Below, one piece after another: positions 58,401-64,000 of a stretch of 64,000 nucleotides of DNA. The position numbers and the translations under genes were made by a program. The stretch comes from Multifurca ochricompacta (lineage: Eukaryota > Basidiomycota > Agaricomycetes > Russulales > Russulaceae), in assembly GCA_022496185.1 (NCBI GenBank), contig WTXG01000007.1, positions 620,001 to 684,000 of the forward strand, written 5' to 3'. Numbering within the stretch: the stretch's first letter is position 1; each line of letters opens with the position of its first letter. The notes under the pieces were generated by a model, which did no database searches, had not been told where the DNA came from, and was given only the letters and a program-made list of their open reading frames with translations.

Positions 58401-61400
58401 ATGGACAAAATCGACCTGCGGGCCCGGCGTGACCAGGAGGACCGTCTCGACATGCTACCCTCGCAAGATCATCAACTCTCTTCCTATCCGGCACAACCCG
58501 CGCAGTCTCTCCTCTCTTCACGGAACGGCTCTATCGCTGCTCGGGCTGACGGACCTTCCAGCGGATACTCCATCATGGTTGCTGGACAGGCAACAGGAAA
58601 AACTGCGTTTCTCCGTCTCCTTCTAGACACCAACGACATTGCTTCAACCACCTCTCAGGACCAGCTCGCATCCGTCGCCAAGTTCGTCCAAGGATGTGCT
58701 GGCCACACTTCTCACATTCGCACCGTCTCGTTCGATATCGAATTAGACCTCCCCGAGAGTGCCCAGTATCAGTCTGTTACCCTCACCCTTACGGACACCC
58801 CGTCCCTTAATGTCCGGGACGAGGTTACTTCCGAAAGACTCGTCGGTGACATCCTCCGATATGTCGAAGCCAAGTTCTCAGAGAGCCTGGAAGATGTGCG
58901 TCGCCTCCACCCATCATTACAGCGCGCTCGCTCATTCATCCGCCCTTATAGGAGTATAAGGCTCGGACAGGCGACCACCACATCCACATGTACGTTGCCG
59001 ATTCATTCCTGGGCGTCTCCGCCATATCCCTTTCCCATGCGCTCACTGTCATACTTTTCTTCTGACAGGTGCATCTATTTTTTGGATCCTGATGCCATTA
59101 TTCCTCCTTCCGCCATCCGTCCTCCGGCCCCGCTCCTTCCACGCGCGCGTACCAACAGTGTTTCCCAGCCTGATGCCGAACCTGTGATCCTTGAACCCCC
59201 GGTCACCACCAATCCGCTCCTTCGTCGACCGGTCCTACCTCAGGCAGAGATCAACGTCATTCGCACACTTTCTTCCCGGGTCAACGTTTTGCCCGTCATT
59301 GCCCGAGCCGATACACTCACCAATGACCGGCTTGCTGCTATCAAACTCGCCATAAGACGAGATTTGGCTGAAGCGGGCATCGGGTTCGGCATATTTGATC
59401 TTGATACACATCCGCCATCCAACGGAGACAGCAAAGCGTTTAGTGCCATTTCCAATGGTTCTTCGTCCTCACCCAGCGGTTCCTCGCCCACCTCTCCCGT
59501 GACCCCGTCCTTTTTACGGCTGCCGTACGCGCTGATAGCCCCCGACTGTTATTCTCACAGTGATGGCGTCAACCGCCCGGCTTTGCCGCGCCATGAACTT
59601 GTGCTACAATACACCCCTGGTCGTCCCTCATCTCCCAAAACGCCTTCAGCCAAGCTTGTTCGCGGCAAATTTACTCGCAATTACCGCTGGGGTTTTCTTG
59701 ATGTGCTTGATCCTAGCCATTCTGACTTTCTTTCTCTTCGACAAGCCATTTTTCATCATATGCAGGTGAGATTGGGTTTTTAATCAAGTCTGTGCAGACC
59801 AGAGATCTGTCTTTTTCAGACTTTGCAGAAATATACGCGCGAATACCTGTACGATAAGTTCAGGATGGAGTATATGATGCAGCATCACCCTGGTGAAACC
59901 CGATCTCTCTCGGCCAACGGACAGTTACCGCCTCTTTCGAGTCGACCCATCCTTACTATAGACGCACCGCCCCTGCATTCTAATATGTCTCGCCATTCTG
60001 CAATCGCTGGGTCTCGTCAAATGCCTATGGTGGATGCCCACGGACCCCCGCTCAGCTCAGCCTTGTCTGACTCTGGTCAAGAAAACAACAGGGCATCTAC
60101 AAGTCAGTGACTGCTTGTGGAGGATTTCTGCCCATTTTATACTGACGGAGTTCTGGGGGATTCCTGCAGAAGCAAACCGGCAGCGCGCCAAAAAGATCAC
60201 GGTGGCGTGCAATTTTTGTCGCTGTAGGCTCATGATCGCTTTGCTGCTGAATATGCCTTCCTGATGTTGGGTGCCTTCAGCGCGTAAACTAAAATGCGAT
60301 GGGGGGCGACCCGCCTGTCACCAATGCCTCAAGAGGTCAAATTCATGCGATTATATGGTGCCGCAAAAGCGACGCGGTGGGATGCGCCAGCGGCGAAATG
60401 TCAATAATAGCGACAGTGAAGGTGCGAGTGGAGATGACCGCTCGATTGAGATGGAACCCTCGGCATCTCCGGAAACTGTGCCCAAACCTTTAGGAGTGAA
60501 TGTCGGTCCAGAACGGGAATTTCCACGCCTGGACGTCATTCAACAGCAGCCGGCAAGCTTTGGGAAGCACGAGGAGGTGCCTGCGATGAAGCTTCAGTCA
60601 TTTCCGCAACACAAGTCCGAGCCAGTGTTACCGGCTGCGTCATTGGAGAGACGGGGTGCGTCATTTATGGATGCTGATCGCCCTACTGGTCAGTTACCAC
60701 CTATGGCACTCTCACCTCCGTCTGGTGTCAATGCAAATGCGCCACCGCTATTGCCGTCGATCAGAGCACCGGCACCAGAAGAGCCTCCACCGCAGGTGCT
60801 TGCTCCTTCGGGACTTCAGCCACCCGAGGTAGTAACAGCAGAACGGAGGCGAGCGCCTACGGTTTCCGGAAAAGGTAACCGATCATCGTCAAATTACGGC
60901 CCAAAAGTAGTCGCGTGCAACCACTGCAGAGGTACGTGAAAAAAGAAAATAATCCCATTTTCATTTTTCATGAATATTCATTTTATTTATTCATTTGTTA
61001 TTAATTATTATTATAGCACGAAAGACAAAATGTGATGGTGGCCATCCGACATGTTCAAGTTGCGCGCGACGATCGCTGACCTGCAATTACGTTAACGACC
61101 CGAACAACCCGAACGTACCGGGCGGGCCGCGACGAAAGGGAAGTACGGCAGCGTCCGAACCTGTATCAACGGTATCGAGCGGGCCGGTATCGGCAGGACC
61201 ATCATCAGCTTCAGCAGCCTCAGTAGCTTCAACTTCAGCGTCAGCTTCTGGGTCTGGGTCTTTATACAATTTACATGAACAGCGTGAGGATGAACGAGAA
61301 CGGGAACGGGTAGAGCGTGAGAGGGAACGTGTAGAAAACCAACCTCCGTCAAAGCGGATTCGAGTAGAAGGCAGATCGACGGCTTCACCAGTAGCTGTTC

Positions 61401-61414
61401 TTGGAATTCCTTGA
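58401..61414 (+). CDS. Septin-like GTPase reading in frame into two Zn2Cys6 clusters (fusion gene model)
   Basis: Seven exons (58401-58895, 58952-58989, 59069-59765, 59820-60102, 60170-60223, 60281-60931, 61017-61414) give 871 residues with no frame break. Residues 55-440 are a divergent septin GTPase. G1 is GQATGKT at residues 62-68, G3 is DTPS with Ser for Gly, and G4 is ARAD. The septin-type element is YRWGFLDVLDPSHSDFLSLR, followed by the helix TLQKYTREYLYDKFRMEY. The same exon continues into disordered sequence (ILTIDAPPLHSNMSRH). Two zinc clusters follow: ACNFCRSRKLKCDGGRPACH and ACNHCRARKTKCDGGHPTCS. If the intron at 60103-60169 is retained, a GTPase-only product ends at 60110. Alternatively a separate zinc-cluster gene starts at an ATG inside exon 4 (59873 or 59876). 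Confidence 0.7.
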
Positions 61415-61798
61415 CCTTGTCCTTGTAAGACAGACCTTTTGGGCATTTGGCTCAATTCTCTCTTTTCTTTCTGCTCTGCTTTTTTAAATATGGTCCCTTC
61501 CTCCCTTTCTCTCTTTAATCCCTATCTTCCTCTGTGCGTTGTGTGTGTGTATATCTCTTTCTCTCTGTGTTCAGAAGTGTATTTTTTTAATAGCAGTAGT
61601 CAAATCATCATGGTGGGCGATAAAGCGCTGTTATGTAATGTAATGTATGTACCAAACTTCGCTTCGCTTCGAAACAAAACAAAACCATCACTCCTTTTTT
61701 TCTCCTCTCCGTCCGTGCATACATACTCTCATTCCTTTTCCTTTTCGTTCTCTTTTCTTATATATATCCATTTTATCACCACCTTTTCACTCTCTTCC
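61415..61798. other. Promoter region of the second septin-like gene
   Basis: No gene. It is very T/CT-rich (61440-61800), with a TATATATCC element at about 61760 some 40 bases upstream of the ATG. Confidence 0.5.
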
Positions 61799-63950
61799 AT
61801 GTTCCGTAGTTTTCGTAAGAAATCAGTCAGGGAGCCGGTCCAAACACCCATTCGCAAGACCTCGCTCCCTGATATCACCTCACAGGACGTTCAGTGGCCT
61901 GAAGAGTTTGTTGATGTTGCTGCTATCCGTCATACCCCACCCCCGGAACCACGGCTTCAAGGTGCAGCCCCCATCTCCTTTCAGACAGATGAACGCGACA
62001 CCACGCCATTTCATAAGCCATTTCGTCGCTTTCCACGGCGTTCTCATGACGGCGCCGACCGTTCTATCTCGTCAATCTATTTGTCTCATCCACCATCAGC
62101 TTTTCACACACTCTCGGGGGCAACGACACGTGTCAGTCAACGTCGTACTCGCGCCCCACCCAAGTTAAACCTAATGGTGTGTCTTGTCCCCCCCCCCTCC
62201 TCTCCCCTCTCTCCCAAGGTTTCCTCAGCGGACTCAATAACGCGTTTTAGGTTGCTGGCGCTCGAGGTACCGGCAAGACCTCCCTCTTGCGACTGCTTCT
62301 TGACACCGCCGACATATCCTCCGCCGCTACTGTCGAACAACGTGCCTCCTTTGACCGTTTCATGCGCGGTGGCGTCAAGGCCACCCCTCGTATTCATTCC
62401 ACTACGATAGATATTCTCGAGTCCCGTTTCGACCGGGTACTGCTTTCTGTAATAGACACTCCTGGACTGGACTTCCAGGAGGGTCGCGAGCTCAAACTGG
62501 AGCGACAAGTGTCAAATATTATGAAGTACCTTGACGGTCTGTACGCTGATACGATGAGTGAGGTTCGTTTCTTCAGTATCCTCGACCATTGAGTCGGTAA
62601 CCTCATTTCATTCAGGAATCGAAAGTTGTTCGACAAAGTAAAGACGATGAGCATGTGCATCTGTGAGTTTCCGTGCTCACGTACTTCATATCTATTCGAA
62701 CCTTTCACAGGTGTATCTACCTCATTGACCCTTCCTCCATCAAAACCTCCACTGCTCGCCGTCACCTCATCTCCTACAAAACACCTTCCAAGGCGACGAT
62801 ATCTCTGCAGCATCCTGACGAAACCCCTCCACTTACTGATGATGATGGCGATTCAGACATCGAGAGCGACAGCTGCTCTGGTAGTTTGACGATGTCACCT
62901 GCAGAAATTCGCGTCATCCGTCGCCTCGCGGGGCGTGTCAACGTGCTTCCCGTTATAGGTCGCTCGGACTCGCTCACAGATGACAAATTACGCGCTGTCA
63001 AGGCAACAGTCAAGCGAGAGCTTTATGAAGCGGATCTGGGCTTCGGCGTGTTTGCGCCTGATTCTATGAAGTCTTCCGAAGCTTCTGGGGACAAGGATAA
63101 TTCGACAGGCGATGGGAATATCACTCCGATCGTTAATGAACGTGGAGACATATCTAGTGCAGTCATTGAAACGAACTCCGAGTCGGACAACGAGGATGGT
63201 ACGCACACCTCGCGGCCTGTTATCAGACTACGCACTGGCCGGCAGACCCGCCCTCCCCGCCGGTCACGCTCTCGCTCACGACTCGAGCTCGCAGAGGAGG
63301 CGCGTGAGCCACAATCCCCTGACCCGCTGGATTCCGAAAGCATCGCGAACGTGCGCTTCTCTGCACCAACCGTCGCACGGTCAGATTTGTCCCCTCTTCT
63401 CCCTTTTGCGATCATCGCACCTGAGAAGTACCGCTGGCACCGACTTAAGCCCGCTGCGGAGGCGAGCGGTAAGGATGCTGGGTCAGATGCCGTGCACGCC
63501 CCAATGTCGAATTCTGACTCACCCATTACGCCTGTCTGGAAGGGACCCCCTTTGTCACAGGCGACTTCGCCTCCTGATGACCTGAAGGGTGTATTCGTGA
63601 GGCGGTTTAGGTGGGGCACTGTGGATGTACTCGACCCAACACACTGCGATTTTGCTGCTCTGCGCACCGCAGTGCTGTCTACATATATGAAGGTGATCAT
63701 ATTTGGATGTCTAGCTATGAGACTCTAGATGGCTCATCTGATGGCCAGGTGCTCAAGACGCACACTCGCGAAGTTCTGTACGAGAATTTCCGCACGGAAA
63801 AATTACTCGCACGGCGCGCCACTCGAACGATTGGTGAGGAGCAGACGAAAAAACTCATTCAGGGTGTGTTTGTTTCCCACTCATTGATCGAGTTTTACCT
63901 GGCACTGAATTTAACCCTGGCACTGAATTTCTTCAGATCTAGGGTTGTGA
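61799..63950 (+). CDS. Septin-like GTPase, tandem paralogue
   Basis: Start MFRSFRKKSVREPVQTPIRK at 61799. After a disordered N-terminus the GTPase begins VAGARGTGKTSLLRLLLDTA (G1 intact), with VIDTPGLDFQEGRELKLERQ (G3 intact, DTPG). ESKVVRQSKDDEHVHLCIYL and AGRVNVLPVIGRSDSLTDDK (G4 as GRSD) follow. An acidic Ser/Arg-rich insertion lies within the domain. VFVRRFRWGTVDVLDPTHCD is the septin-type element and VLKTHTREVLYENFRTEKLL the C-terminal helix. It ends KKLIQDLGL at 63950 after a last intron. Three intron positions match the upstream paralogue exactly. Septins polymerise at the cortex and septum. Whether these divergent members do so is unknown. Confidence 0.82.
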
Positions 63951-64000
63951 AGTCCCCGATCAATATGTCTGGATACCGTTGCCATACCTTCCGCCTACTT

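Overview
The window is nuclear DNA from a filamentous basidiomycete, most likely an agaricomycete. Genes are closely packed on both strands and cut by many short introns of about 45-70 nt. The proteins have the fungal look of Zn2Cys6 clusters, ERG26, an AidB-type acyl-CoA dehydrogenase, a homeodomain of the WFSNQRQK type and divergent septin-like GTPases. I found no rRNA, tRNA or CRISPR. Gene models were built by following protein similarity across splice sites by eye. Outer limits and described junctions are therefore better supported than every internal exon.

Layout. 1-8.1 kb: 3' part of a RasGEF (-), EAF7 (+), the U-box E4 ligase UFD2 (-). 8.5-14.2 kb: an unknown gene (-), a histidine-phosphatase/phosphoglycerate-mutase protein (-), the AN1 zinc-finger protein CUZ1/ZFAND1 (+), a WD40-cyclophilin of PPWD1 type (+). 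14.4-17.5 kb: two tandem copies of an uncharacterised family (-). 18.2-26.2 kb, all +: pyruvate decarboxylase, a divergent CK1-like kinase, delta-12 desaturase, CDC123. 26.4-32.8 kb: ERG26 (-), a Borealin-N protein (+), POP1 (-). 32.9-40.1 kb: a small membrane/coiled-coil protein (+), an unknown gene (-), acyl-CoA dehydrogenase (-), a compact homeodomain protein (+), a GNAT acetyltransferase (+). 40.7-44.2 kb is gene-poor, with a decayed GNAT copy and an inverted-repeat element. 44.2-53.8 kb: hotdog thioesterase (-), RPL10 (-), NAS2 (-), a 5'-truncated THI4 (-), a small membrane protein (-), RIO1 (+), ILV3 (-). 54.9-63.95 kb, all +: a Zn2Cys6 protein, a septin-like GTPase that reads in frame into two Zn2Cys6 clusters, and a second septin-like GTPase.

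Most genes are unrelated housekeeping functions: chromatin, ubiquitin/proteasome, ribosome and tRNA-processing, lipid, sterol and branched-chain amino-acid metabolism. The locus that stands out is the Zn2Cys6/septin block at the right end. Its three zinc clusters share one intron position and its two GTPases share three, so it grew by local duplication and fusion.

Two cautions apply. Several conserved genes (CUZ1, PDC, ERG26, Borealin-N and others) carry apparent one-base frame breaks, some next to homopolymers. That pattern suggests consensus indels in the assembly as much as pseudogenes. Gene finding here also needs non-standard splicing: 8-nt exons in two genes and GC-AG introns in at least three.
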